This document shows, piece by piece, positions 7,126 to 15,775 of a stretch of DNA of 64,000 nt; the first letter of the stretch is position 1, and each line of letters opens with the position of its first letter. A program made the translations under genes and the position numbers. Where the stretch lies: contig NZ_RBXA01000001.1 in assembly GCF_003634755.1 (NCBI RefSeq), positions 992,001 to 1,056,000 on the forward strand, in the 5' to 3' direction. This stretch comes from Flavobacterium limicola (GTDB lineage Bacteria; Bacteroidota; Bacteroidia; Flavobacteriales; Flavobacteriaceae). The notes below the pieces were generated by a model. It was not told the origin of the DNA, searched no databases, and was given only the letters and a program-made list of their open reading frames with translations.

Positions 7126-8139
7126 ATGAAAATACTAGTTACAGGAGGTTTGGGTTTTATAGGATCTCATACCGTAGTTGAATTGCAAAATGAAGGATAT
7201 GAAGTTATTGTTGTAGATAATTTATCAAACACTTCATTAGATGTCTTAGACGGAATTCAGAATATTACGGGAAAAGTTCCGGCTTTCGAAAAGTTAGATT
7301 TGCGCGAAAAGGATAAAGTTCAAGATTTTTTCAAAAGACATCACGATATTTCAGGTGTCATTCATTTTGCAGCTTCGAAAGCAGTAGGTGAAAGCGTAGA
7401 AAATCCGTTGTTGTATTATGAAAATAATATAAATGCCTTAGTTTATGTTTTGCAGGAATTACAGCAAAAACCTGAGGCTAACTTTATTTTTAGTTCTTCT
7501 TGTACGGTTTATGGTCAGGCTGAAACCATGCCAATTACAGAGAATGCTTCGATTCAGACTGCGATGTCTCCTTATGGAAACACAAAACAAATAGGAGAGG
7601 AAATCATCACTGATACTGCCAAAGTTACTAATATCAACGCAATTTTACTGCGTTATTTTAATCCAATAGGGGCGCATCCATCCACTGAGATTGGAGAATT
7701 GCCTATTGGAGTTCCTCAAAATTTAGTGCCGTTTATTACGCAAACCGGTTTTGGATTGCGAAAAGAGCTTTCGGTTTATGGAGATGATTACCCTACTCCA
7801 GATGGTACAGCAATACGCGATTATATTCATGTAGTCGATTTGGCGAAAGCCCATGTAATCGCTTTGCAACGCTTACTGAATAAAAAAAACACTTCCAAAG
7901 TAGAAATTTTTAATCTGGGAACCGGAACAGGAAGCTCTGTTTTAGAAGTGATACATACTTTCGAAAAAGTGAGCGGTAAAAAACTGCCTTACAAAATTGT
8001 AGGACGAAGAGAAGGCGATATTACTTCGGCTTACGCCAATACCGATAAAGCTAACGATGTTTTGGGATGGAAAGCACAATCAACGCTTGAAGAAGCGATG
8101 GCCAGTGCCTGGAAATGGGAACAGAAGATTAGAAAATAA
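7126..8139 (+). CDS. galE: UDP-glucose 4-epimerase
   Basis: A 337-residue short-chain dehydrogenase/reductase that interconverts UDP-glucose and UDP-galactose with tightly bound NAD. The Rossmann motif GGLGFIG is at 7-13, the acidic NAD contact is DNLS (31-34), the catalytic Ser lies in SSSCTVYG (123-130) and the Tyr-Lys pair in SPYGNTK (Tyr150, Lys154). RYFNPIGAHPS and the C-terminal GRREGDITSAYA are typical GalE segments. Its length is the normal 330-340. It supplies UDP-galactose for surface glycans, in keeping with the neighbouring aminotransferase. Confidence 0.97.
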   Translation: MKILVTGGLGFIGSHTVVELQNEGYEVIVVDNLSNTSLDVLDGIQNITGKVPAFEKLDLREKDKVQDFFKRHHDISGVIHFAASKAVGESVENPLLYYENNINALVYVLQELQQKPEANFIFSSSCTVYGQAETMPITENASIQTAMSPYGNTKQIGEEIITDTAKVTNINAILLRYFNPIGAHPSTEIGELPIGVPQNLVPFITQTGFGLRKELSVYGDDYPTPDGTAIRDYIHVVDLAKAHVIALQRLLNKKNTSKVEIFNLGTGTGSSVLEVIHTFEKVSGKKLPYKIVGRREGDITSAYANTDKANDVLGWKAQSTLEEAMASAWKWEQKIRK

Positions 8140-8140
8140 A

Positions 8141-8168
8141 AAAAGGGCTGTCAAACGATAGCCCTTTT
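8141..8168. terminator. Bidirectional terminator between galE and the lipoprotein gene
   Basis: Arms aaaagggct (8141-8149) and agccctttt (8160-8168), with A- and T-runs on both sides, lie between two convergent genes. Confidence 0.85.
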
Positions 8169-8175
8169 TTATAAA

Positions 8176-8427
8176 TTATTTTTTGTCTGCTTCTTTCAAT
8201 TTTTCAGCAGCTTCATCCATTTTCTGAGCTCCTTTCTCAAGAACTTCTCCAGCTTTAACCTTTGTTGAATCAGCTGCAGCATCAACTTTAACCGCTGCTG
8301 TATCTATAGCTTCTTCCATTTCATTACCAACTGCTTCAGTAGCCTCTTTTACTTCATCTTTTGTTTCTTTTTTGCAAGAAGTCATCAAAGCTGCAATACA
8401 TACTAATCCTAAAAGTGTTTTTTTCAT
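8176..8427 (-). CDS. Small helical lipoprotein
   Basis: An 83-residue precursor with signal peptide MKKTLLGLVCIAALMTSC; the lipidated cysteine is Cys18. The mature 65 residues are rich in Ala, Glu and Lys (EATEAVGNEMEEAIDTAAVK, AQKMDEAAEKLKEADKK), with a charge pattern of amphipathic helices that could form a coiled coil. Design and size resemble the lipoprotein at 1392-1616, although that one has exact repeats. No catalytic residues are evident. Its cellular role is unknown; a structural or membrane-tethering function would fit. Confidence 0.8.
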   Translation of the reverse strand: MKKTLLGLVCIAALMTSCKKETKDEVKEATEAVGNEMEEAIDTAAVKVDAAADSTKVKAGEVLEKGAQKMDEAAEKLKEADKK

Positions 8428-8553
8428 TTTGTTTATTTTAAATAATTATTATCGACTTGTACTTGTTAGTATAAAGATAAAAAAAATCCTCATAAACTTT
8501 CATTTATGAGTACAGTATATTTATTGATTTTGTAAATTGTAAAATAGCGTTAA

Positions 8554-9429
8554 TTAAGCATTTGCTGTCATCGCTTCTTTATCAATTTTTCCAATCAATC
8601 CTGCCAATACTTTTCCAGGACCTACTTCAGTAAATAAAGTAGCACCGTCAGCAATCATTTGTTGAACCGATTGCGTCCATTTTACAGGTGCTGTCAATTG
8701 GATAATTAAATTTTTCTTGATTTCACTTGGATCTGAAACAGCACTTGCTGTTACATTTTGGTAAACCGGACAAATAGGAGTAGAGAAAGTGGTTGCTTCA
8801 ATAGCTGCCGCCAGTTCTTCACGAGCCGGCTCCATCATTGGTGAGTGAAAAGCACCACCAACAGGTAATAATAATGCACGTTTTGCACCAGCGGCTTTCA
8901 TCGCTTCACACGCTTTTTCTACTGCTGATGTTTCTCCTGAAATTACTAATTGTCCCGGGCAGTTATAATTTGCAGCTACTACAATTCCGTCAATCGAAGC
9001 ACAAACTTCCTCCACAATATTGTCGGCCAATCCTAAAACGGCTGCCATTGTAGATGGTTTTATTTCGCAAGCTTTTTGCATTGCCAAAGCTCTTTGTGAA
9101 ACTAATTTTAATCCATCTTCAAAAGACAAAGCACCATTAGCTACTAAAGCTGAAAATTCACCCAATGAATGTCCCGCTACCATTTCTGGTTTGAAATCCT
9201 CACCTAATGTTTTTGCCAAAATCACCGAATGCAAGAAAACGGCTGGTTGCGTCACTTTGGTTTCTTTCAATTCCTCGGCTGTTCCCCCAAACATGATGTC
9301 TGTGATACGGAAATCTAAAATTTCATTGGCTTTTTCGAATAATTCTTTTGCAAGAGCAGAATTTTCATATAAGTCTTTACCCATTCCTGTGAATTGTGCG
9401 CCTTGACCTGGAAATACGTATGCTTTCAT
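8554..9429 (-). CDS. fabD: Malonyl-CoA:ACP transacylase
   Basis: A 291-residue enzyme that moves malonyl groups from CoA to acyl carrier protein, feeding fatty acid synthesis in the cytosol. Diagnostic features are FPGQGAQ (6-12), the nucleophile Ser88 in GHSLGEFSA, QRALAMQKA with its substrate-carboxylate Arg, and GGAFHSPMM with the catalytic His near 196. Length and motif order are canonical. It stands alone, not in a fab cluster, and the region just upstream of its start contains a 16-bp tandem repeat that may affect expression. Confidence 0.96.
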   Translation of the reverse strand: MKAYVFPGQGAQFTGMGKDLYENSALAKELFEKANEILDFRITDIMFGGTAEELKETKVTQPAVFLHSVILAKTLGEDFKPEMVAGHSLGEFSALVANGALSFEDGLKLVSQRALAMQKACEIKPSTMAAVLGLADNIVEEVCASIDGIVVAANYNCPGQLVISGETSAVEKACEAMKAAGAKRALLLPVGGAFHSPMMEPAREELAAAIEATTFSTPICPVYQNVTASAVSDPSEIKKNLIIQLTAPVKWTQSVQQMIADGATLFTEVGPGKVLAGLIGKIDKEAMTANA

Positions 9430-9443
9430 GTGTTTATTTTAAA

Positions 9444-9503
9444 GAGTGAAAAATGTAAAGATTGAAAAATGTAAAGATTGAAAAATGTAAAGATTGAAAA
9501 ATG
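9444..9503. repeat. 16-bp tandem repeat in the fabD upstream region
   Basis: Units start at 9444, 9460, 9476 and 9492: the first is gagtgaaaaatgtaaa, two are gattgaaaaatgtaaa, and the last is cut short at 12 bases. The array ends 14 bp from the fabD start codon (9429), so it lies in the leader or core promoter. Confidence 0.95.
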
Positions 9504-9612
9504 AATTTCAATCGGACTGCAAAAATACTATTTTTTGCGGTATTTGAAACTATCTGTTTGGCTTCCTTTTGCTATTGAAAGGATGATTCATTTATAAAAT
9601 ACTACATTCAAT

Positions 9613-9647
9613 CCAAAAAAAATCCACCCCAATAAATAGAGTGGATT
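9613..9647 (-). terminator. Terminator of the bestrophin gene
   Basis: On the minus strand the stem aatccac (9641-9647) / gtggatt (9621-9627) is followed by a run of eight T, 20 bp past the bestrophin stop codon. Confidence 0.75.
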
Positions 9648-9666
9648 GGCACTAAAAATGAAAATT

Positions 9667-10617
9667 CTAAAGAACGAAATACGTGTTCTTTAACGGTTTA
9701 ATCGGTTGATTTGCTGTTTGATATGAATAATATTCTTCCTCAAACTCATCTCGATATTCGTTGACCATTTGCATAAGGTTTTTTTCAATTGTATTCGAAA
9801 TAGCGCTTACAGGAGTGTCTGTAGGTCTGTTTTCAAATGGATCCTGCAAATGAATGGCCATTTTTTCAATCAGAAAAAAAGCAACGGCAATGGTTGTCAC
9901 CAATGGAATTTGAAGCCAACCAATGTTATTTATCAAGCCAAAAGGCAAGAGAATAATAAATAAACACAGCGCAAACCTGATATACATGCTGTAAGTTGTT
10001 GGGAAAATGGTGTTTTTTATACGCTCACATTTACCCATAGCATCACATAATCGCGATAATGTATTGTCGATTTCTACCTGTTGGTAAACATTAATTTTAT
10101 TAGTATTAAGTGCTTTTTTTAAATCTTTGGCATGTAACAATAAAATTGCGTTGGGAACATGTTTGTGTTTTTTTACAAAACGTAATTCGTCTTCATCCAG
10201 TAAATCTTTTATTGGTTTTATAGGATCTTTTTCACGGAGTGATTGTCCAAGACTGTAGCACCACGCTGCTTGTCTTTTTGCAAATTTTTCTTTAAAATCG
10301 TTTGCCTGAACCGAAAAATCGGGATCATCATAAAAAATAATGATTTGGCGTAATAACGTTCTGGAATCGTTAACAATAGAACCCCAAATTATTCTTGCTT
10401 CCCACCAGCGGTCATACGCTTGGTTTGATTTGAATGCCAGTAATAATGAAATAATGGTTCCAATAATAGTAGGAATTGCAATAGGAATGTTGATTGCTAT
10501 AGTCTCGAAGAAATAATGAAACATTTGAAAGGAAATACAAAACACAATGACTAATGTCAATTCGGTTTTTATTTTACCCAACACATATTTCATTGGAATT
10601 TTTTTATTTAGTAACAT
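9667..10617 (-). CDS. Bestrophin family (UPF0187) membrane channel protein
   Basis: A 316-residue membrane protein. The N-terminal part has hydrophobic helices at about 15-35 and 38-62, the latter ending in the family signature SNQAYDRWWEARIIWG (about 65-80), and two more helices lie near 210-250 (FALCLFIILLPFGLI and VTTIAVAFFLIEKMA). Bacterial bestrophins form pentameric ion channels in the cytoplasmic membrane; characterised ones conduct cations or anions, so the ion is not assigned. The gene follows the UspA-like gene by 39 bp and a two-component system beyond it, suggesting one stress- or ion-related transcript. The start may be the Met at residue 9. Confidence 0.85.
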   Translation of the reverse strand: MLLNKKIPMKYVLGKIKTELTLVIVFCISFQMFHYFFETIAINIPIAIPTIIGTIISLLLAFKSNQAYDRWWEARIIWGSIVNDSRTLLRQIIIFYDDPDFSVQANDFKEKFAKRQAAWCYSLGQSLREKDPIKPIKDLLDEDELRFVKKHKHVPNAILLLHAKDLKKALNTNKINVYQQVEIDNTLSRLCDAMGKCERIKNTIFPTTYSMYIRFALCLFIILLPFGLINNIGWLQIPLVTTIAVAFFLIEKMAIHLQDPFENRPTDTPVSAISNTIEKNLMQMVNEYRDEFEEEYYSYQTANQPIKPLKNTYFVL

Positions 10618-10656
10618 ATACTTTGGATTAAAATTTTAAACAATCATTTGATTTTC

Positions 10657-11364
10657 CTAGTAAATCTCTTCGTACAATGAAAGAACTGGCAATCCCAGTA
10701 ACTCGTTGAGTGCTGCTTTTTCTTTCTTTAATAGTTTTAATTTCTTTGGTTTCCTGGTTTCAATCAATAAGTTGATGTTATTTTTAGAAATTGTATCGCT
10801 CAAAAAAGGTTGGCTTTCGTTCGTTTCGCTTTCACTCACAATTTTCAAAGAAAAAAGTGTATTCACATAAGCTTGCAAATCTTCTGCATGAAGGTTAGAA
10901 TCTGAATTTTTAATGTACAAAGCTTGGCTGAATAGTTCTTGGTCAAAGTTTGCGTTGGTGCGCAGAATAGGACATTTGCTGTTAGAAATAATTTGGATGC
11001 AAAAGGAATTGATTTTCTTTTTTGAAGATTTAAAAGAAGGAGTTATAATGGTTAAACCAATGTTGAAATGGCTTACTAAATTTTTAAAAATCGGTGAAGA
11101 AATTCCGTATTGATGGTGGATTTTTAAGCTGCAATTTTTATTTTCCGAGATGATTTGGCGACACACATCCAAAACATTTTCTTGGGTTGAGTTTAATCCT
11201 GTATTAATGTTTCGCAATAAACTGGCAGAGGAAAACGTGTCAGGAATATCTGCAAGTAACATTAATGTGATCTGACACTGGTTACCATTAGCAGAATTTA
11301 TAGCCGTTTTTACAGCATTGATTGTGTCGTTTTGTAATGTCGATGGGATAAGAATATTTTTCAT
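10657..11364 (-). CDS. UspA-like universal stress protein, divergent
   Basis: A 235-residue soluble protein that begins MKNILIPSTLQNDTINAVKTA, the pattern of a universal stress protein strand-helix (ILIPTDF...A). Residues 1-135 fit one Usp-type alpha/beta unit; SFCIQIISNSKCPILRTN near 120-140 resembles the end of a Usp domain (VIRHAPCPVLVV). The C-terminal half is less regular. The ATP-binding glycine motif of UspA-type proteins is not obvious, so ATP binding is doubtful. It lies between a histidine kinase gene (80 bp upstream) and the bestrophin gene (39 bp downstream). The family call is moderate. Confidence 0.6.
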   Translation of the reverse strand: MKNILIPSTLQNDTINAVKTAINSANGNQCQITLMLLADIPDTFSSASLLRNINTGLNSTQENVLDVCRQIISENKNCSLKIHHQYGISSPIFKNLVSHFNIGLTIITPSFKSSKKKINSFCIQIISNSKCPILRTNANFDQELFSQALYIKNSDSNLHAEDLQAYVNTLFSLKIVSESETNESQPFLSDTISKNNINLLIETRKPKKLKLLKKEKAALNELLGLPVLSLYEEIY

Positions 11365-11444
11365 ATGTAGCAGATTTGATTTCTTTATACATACAAAATA
11401 ACAGTTCCCACTTTATAGCAACCTTAAATTAAAATTAGAATATT

Positions 11445-12833
11445 CTAAGAATTAACATTAGAATTTTTAATGTTAGCCGTATTAAAAGTAATATTTACAA
11501 TTGTCCCTTTGTCAGGTTCCGATTGTATTTGAAGTTCTCCGTTGTGCATCCTGATTATTTTCATGGCAAGCGGAAGTCCCAAACCATATCCATTGTATTT
11601 TGATGCCTTTTTGCCTCGAAAGAAAGGCTCATAAAGATGTGGAATATCTTCCGCGGGAATACCAATTCCAATATCAGTAATAGAAATTTTAATGGTTGAA
11701 TTATTTACGGATAAAGTAACAAAGACCGTTTCATTATCAGAATATTTGACTCCATTGGCAATAATATTATTCAACGAAAGTTCTAATAAAGATTTGTTAC
11801 AAGGAATTTCCAATAAACCCGGGTCATTTGGAAATTTGATGAACTTTATAGTGACTCTGTTGTTGGGGTAAATTTTGTCAATATCTGATTTTACATCCAT
11901 TAAAAGTTCATCAATCCTAACGATATCTAATAATTGTTTTTTGCCGTCATAACCGGTTTGTGTCAGTTTCAAAAGACTTTCTGTAAGATCGCCAAGTCGG
12001 GATGCCTGACTGTGAATGTTTTCTAAAGATACAATGTAATCCGCAACATTTCTTTCTTTCAAAAGCATGATTTCTGCTTCAGCAATGATGGTTGTTACAG
12101 GAGTTTTTAGTTCATGTGACGCATTATTGATAAAATTTGCCTGAATTTCAAATGAGGTTTCCAGTCGGTCCAGCATGTTGTTAAAAGTCTTTGTCAAATC
12201 GCCAATTTCATCCGAACTTTTAGTCTCAGGAAGTCGATTGTGAAGGTTTGATGCGCTAATTATTTTAACTTCATCTGTAATTCGCGCTACTGGATTGATC
12301 ACTCTTCTGGCCAGAAATCTACCAAGAAAATACGCCAATAATATAAAAGCCAGTCCTCCAAAAAACAGAATTTGTATGATATAAATGCTGCTGACATTTC
12401 CCCTGCGGTCTATTGCAGTAATGATTACAATATATTTTTGATTGGATTCCGTAAAAGTTTGGGCATAAAAATAGCGGTTGCTGTTTTCTATCCAATTAGA
12501 ACCATTGGCCATTACTTTTGTATAAAAATCAGCTGGTAAATCGAGATCGGTGTTGTATTCAAAGGTGTTTTTTCCACTGACTTTTAGGACATAATTGTTC
12601 TCATCAATCAGTTCTTCAAGTCCATTAGCTTTAAATTCTTTGAAATAACGGGTTTTTACAGGATCATTTTGATAGTGAATCGACGCTACAATTTTAGCCC
12701 GATCTTGTAATCTTTTCAAAAAATGATATTGGTTATTTTGTTTGAACAAGAAAAAAACCACCAAACTTAGTAAAAGTGTGCTGAGGGTAGAAAGCGCAAT
12801 GTAGGTAAAGGTAATTTTTTTCTTAATCTGCAT
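11445..12833 (-). CDS. Sensor histidine kinase with HAMP domain
   Basis: A 462-residue membrane kinase. Transmembrane helices at about 10-30 and 150-170 flank a periplasmic sensor of about 120 residues. HAMP follows (about 171-225), then HisKA with the phospho-acceptor His240 in NASHELKTPV, and a HATPase with an N-box (SLNNIIANGVKYSD), G1 (DIGIGIP) and G2 (GYGLGLPLA). It senses an unknown extracytoplasmic signal and phosphorylates the response regulator encoded two bases upstream. All catalytic motifs are intact. Confidence 0.95.
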   Translation of the reverse strand: MQIKKKITFTYIALSTLSTLLLSLVVFFLFKQNNQYHFLKRLQDRAKIVASIHYQNDPVKTRYFKEFKANGLEELIDENNYVLKVSGKNTFEYNTDLDLPADFYTKVMANGSNWIENSNRYFYAQTFTESNQKYIVIITAIDRRGNVSSIYIIQILFFGGLAFILLAYFLGRFLARRVINPVARITDEVKIISASNLHNRLPETKSSDEIGDLTKTFNNMLDRLETSFEIQANFINNASHELKTPVTTIIAEAEIMLLKERNVADYIVSLENIHSQASRLGDLTESLLKLTQTGYDGKKQLLDIVRIDELLMDVKSDIDKIYPNNRVTIKFIKFPNDPGLLEIPCNKSLLELSLNNIIANGVKYSDNETVFVTLSVNNSTIKISITDIGIGIPAEDIPHLYEPFFRGKKASKYNGYGLGLPLAMKIIRMHNGELQIQSEPDKGTIVNITFNTANIKNSNVNS

Positions 12834-12835
12834 TT

Positions 12836-13510
12836 TTATAGTTTCAATACATAGCCTAAACCTTTCATGGTATGAATTAGTTTAGTTTCGTATGGTTTGT
12901 CAATTTTTTTTCTCAAATAGTTAATGTAAACATCAATCACATTGGTGTTCATCTCAAAATTAATATCCCAAACATTGTCTAAAAGTTGCTCACGGGATAA
13001 AATGGTCTCTGAGTTAATGGCCAGATAATATAAAAGTTTAAATTCTTTGGCCGTCAGTATAATGGTGTCTCCATTTCTGGATACGGATTTTGTTTTCGAA
13101 TTAATTTGAAGATCAGCAATAGTGATAATTTCATTCGGTTTTTGTACTTGACCCGCTCGTCTCGAAAGTGCGTTGACTCTCGCGTCAAGTTCCAGGAATT
13201 TAAAGGGTTTTAATAGATAATCATCAGCTCCGGAATTCAATCCGTTTATTATATTTTCAGTGCTTCCCAAAGCGGTTAACAGCAAAATGGGGACAAAGTT
13301 TTTCGCGGCTCGCAAACGTCTGCAAATTTCAATTCCATTAATGTCAGGCAACATTACATCTAGAATCACCACATCAAAATTGTGATTCGAAAGTAAATCT
13401 AATGCTGTTGTACCATCAAGCGCAACACTTACTTCGTGATTTTTTTCTGAAAATCCTTTGCGGATAATTGACGAAAGATTTGGTTCATCTTCAACTATTA
13501 ATAACTTCAT
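12836..13510 (-). CDS. OmpR/PhoB-type response regulator
   Basis: A 224-residue regulator: receiver domain (1-120) with acidic pair ED at 7-8, phospho-acceptor Asp51 in VVILDVMLPD and the Lys in LLKPF, then a winged-helix DNA-binding domain (LTAKEFKLLYYLA ... VDVYINYLRKKID ... IHTMKGLGYVLKL). The start is placed at the ATG at 13510, directly before KLLIVEDEP; an upstream GTG would only add a six-residue tail unlike the family. It precedes its kinase by two bases and probably also controls the downstream UspA-like and bestrophin genes. Confidence 0.94.
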   Translation of the reverse strand: MKLLIVEDEPNLSSIIRKGFSEKNHEVSVALDGTTALDLLSNHNFDVVILDVMLPDINGIEICRRLRAAKNFVPILLLTALGSTENIINGLNSGADDYLLKPFKFLELDARVNALSRRAGQVQKPNEIITIADLQINSKTKSVSRNGDTIILTAKEFKLLYYLAINSETILSREQLLDNVWDINFEMNTNVIDVYINYLRKKIDKPYETKLIHTMKGLGYVLKL

Positions 13511-13736
13511 TAACATAACGATTTCCACAAATCTAATGATTAAACTTTTATTTTTTTTCGAAAAAACCGCTGCTAAACTAATATTAACAAAATCTTATAA
13601 ATAGTTGAAAGTTTTGTTTTTAGCTTTTTCTATCGAAATCAGAACATTCTTTTGTTCTTCAGTATTAATTTATTACGACTTTTTTCTGTAACATTTTTCA
13701 TTTTGTGTAAACTAATGAAGTATAAAAAACAGCGTT

Positions 13737-15380
13737 ATGAAAAAGATATTCTCAATTGTTTTCTTGTTCCTTTTTGGGTTTTTATTGTTTTATGGCAACC
13801 TTCCGGTAATCAATTATGGCTTTACGGGTTTTGCCTTTATTTTGTTGCTTTTAGTAATTCTTGGAATAGTTTTTTCTCTTGGATTGACAGTCTCGCAGCA
13901 AACAAAACAGGTCAAGTTTGTCTCTAAGCCTAACAAGATTTTATTTGTTTTGGCAGGAGTGCTTTTGGTGTATTGTATAGCGTTACCTTTTGTAACCAGT
14001 CTAAAAATGTTCCGAAGCGATTCGTATCAGAAATTAATAGGCGAGGTTAAAAACGGACAAAAAATAACCAATCACATTGCTCCAATTTCAATTGATAAAA
14101 TCCGTGTGGTCGATGAGGAATTAGCGCATCTTTTGGGTGAGAAAATTTTAGGTTCGCAACCCGCCTTGGGAAGTCAGGTAGAATTAGGTGATTTTTGCAT
14201 CCAAAAAGTAAACAACGATTTGTATTGGGTCGCACCTTTATTGCATTCGGGTTTTTTAAAATGGTTTAACAACCAAGAAGGAACTGCTGGATATGTTATG
14301 GTTTCTGCAACCAATGAACGCGATGTGAAATTAGTTCAGAATGTAGGAGGGAAGGATATAAAAATTAAGTACCAGCAAGGCGCCTATTTTCAAAGCGATA
14401 TTCACCGACACGTTTATTTTAACGGAAATGCTACGGTTGGTCTGGCTGATTTTAGTTTTGAGATTGATGATGCTGGAAATCCGTTTTGGATTGTTACAAA
14501 ATATGGTAAAAAAATTGGTTTTTCCGGAAAAGAAGCGACTGGAGTTATTGTGGTTGATGCGCAATCTGGAGTTATAAACGAATATTCAATTGCTAAAACG
14601 CCAAAGTGGGTGGACCGAATCCAGCCTTTGGATTTCATCGAAAATCAGTTGAATGATTGGGGCGAATACGTTCACGGGTACTGGAATTTTTCTAATCAGG
14701 ATAAACTTCAAATTACGGAAGGAATGACATTGGTTTACGGAAAAGACAATAAATCCTACTGGTACACAGGGTTGACTTCAGTTGGGAAAGAGGAATCTGC
14801 CGTAGGTTTTGTTTTGGTGGACACTAGAACCAAAGAAACAACTTTTTATAAACAAGGTGGCGCAACAGAATTTGCTGCTCAAAGTTCGGCACAAGGGAAA
14901 GTTCAGGAAAAAGGATATAAGGCTTCATTGCCTATTCCGTACAATATTAATAACATTCCTACCTATGTGATGACGCTGAAAGATGATGGCGGATTGGTTA
15001 AAATGTTTGCGATGGTTGCTATTTCAGATTACACGATTGTTGGTGTCGGAAATACCATGCGAGAAACCTTGACTTCGTTTAAAAACGTCTATAATATGGC
15101 GGATAATAAGATAAATCCGAATAGTGTTTCCAATAAAAAATCACTGAAATCCGTAGTGACCCGAATCCAAAATGATGTAAAAAACGGGAATAGCTTCTAT
15201 TATTTTAAAGTCAAAGATTATCCTAATATTTTTGTGGGCTCATCCCAAATATCGAATCAATTGCCGGTGACAATGGTAGGTGATAGTGTCACAATTTCTT
15301 TTGATGTAGACTTGGAAGAAGTGATTGATATTTCGAGTTTTGAGAATAGTAATCTCAAATTGAGTATGAAATCCAATTAA
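13737..15380 (+). CDS. Uncharacterised membrane protein with large extracytosolic domain
   Basis: A 547-residue protein that I do not recognise. Three hydrophobic stretches (about 3-20, 27-50 and 68-88) are followed by about 450 residues without another membrane segment. That region contains several beta-rich passages of similar type (GFSGKEATGVIVVDAQSGVI, then GKEESAVGFVLVDTRTKETT), each pairing a GxxxxxxVxVD core with a following T/N turn, so it may be built from two related beta units. No catalytic motif is evident. It stands alone, with a promoter region shared with the divergent response regulator gene and a strong terminator after it. Confidence 0.75.
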   Translation: MKKIFSIVFLFLFGFLLFYGNLPVINYGFTGFAFILLLLVILGIVFSLGLTVSQQTKQVKFVSKPNKILFVLAGVLLVYCIALPFVTSLKMFRSDSYQKLIGEVKNGQKITNHIAPISIDKIRVVDEELAHLLGEKILGSQPALGSQVELGDFCIQKVNNDLYWVAPLLHSGFLKWFNNQEGTAGYVMVSATNERDVKLVQNVGGKDIKIKYQQGAYFQSDIHRHVYFNGNATVGLADFSFEIDDAGNPFWIVTKYGKKIGFSGKEATGVIVVDAQSGVINEYSIAKTPKWVDRIQPLDFIENQLNDWGEYVHGYWNFSNQDKLQITEGMTLVYGKDNKSYWYTGLTSVGKEESAVGFVLVDTRTKETTFYKQGGATEFAAQSSAQGKVQEKGYKASLPIPYNINNIPTYVMTLKDDGGLVKMFAMVAISDYTIVGVGNTMRETLTSFKNVYNMADNKINPNSVSNKKSLKSVVTRIQNDVKNGNSFYYFKVKDYPNIFVGSSQISNQLPVTMVGDSVTISFDVDLEEVIDISSFENSNLKLSMKSN

Positions 15381-15384
15381 TGAC

Positions 15385-15416
15385 AAAGGGCTTAAAGAAA
15401 ATTCTTTAAGCCCTTT
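15385..15416. terminator. Bidirectional terminator
   Basis: Perfect 15-base arms (aaagggcttaaagaa, 15385-15399; complement 15402-15416) with a two-base loop and flanking A/T runs, between two convergent genes. Confidence 0.88.
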
Positions 15417-15418
15417 TT

Positions 15419-15736
15419 TTATTTTTTTGGCAACAGTTTAAAAGAAGTAGCTTTGAACCGATTATTAACTACTTTGCCAGTAACTTCAGCTTTTCTTATT
15501 GCTGCACAAAAACCATCACTAGCATGTGCATCTCCGTGGGAATCAATAGAACTTCCATCAACAAAATAGGATTTTCCGTCAATGCGAACGGCTAATTCAC
15601 AACCATGTCCTTCCATCTCAAACTGACATTGTCCGCACGAAGCTTCAACAATTTGAGGTTTTGGTTCTTCTTTTTTATCCTGAGCGCTAGCAAGTGTTGC
15701 AGAGAACAAAATAGCTAAGTACAGTATCTTTTTCAT
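15419..15736 (-). CDS. Exported Cys/His-rich protein, probably DUF6370
   Basis: A 105-residue precursor with signal peptide ending near ATLASA (18). The mature chain has VEASCGQCQFEMEGHGCELAV, FVDGSSIDSHGDAHASDGFC and AIRKAEVTGKVVNNRF. The four cysteines (CGQC, GC, FC) and the cluster DSHGDAH could bind a metal or form disulfides. The sequence agrees with my memory of DUF6370, a Bacteroidota family of unknown function. The DUF983 gene lies 39 bp upstream on the same strand, so the two are probably co-transcribed. Confidence 0.7.
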   Translation of the reverse strand: MKKILYLAILFSATLASAQDKKEEPKPQIVEASCGQCQFEMEGHGCELAVRIDGKSYFVDGSSIDSHGDAHASDGFCAAIRKAEVTGKVVNNRFKATSFKLLPKK

Positions 15737-15775
15737 AAATGATTAAATTTTACTTTAGCTAAGATACAGGTTTTT

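Noticed and set aside
9444..9503. Possible CRISPR remnant
   Set aside because: Units are 16 bp, directly adjacent, no spacers, no cas genes nearby.
13652..13927. Alternative frame overlapping the start of the 547-residue membrane protein
   Set aside because: No recognisable domain; the ATG at 13737 in the other frame gives a normal membrane N-terminus.
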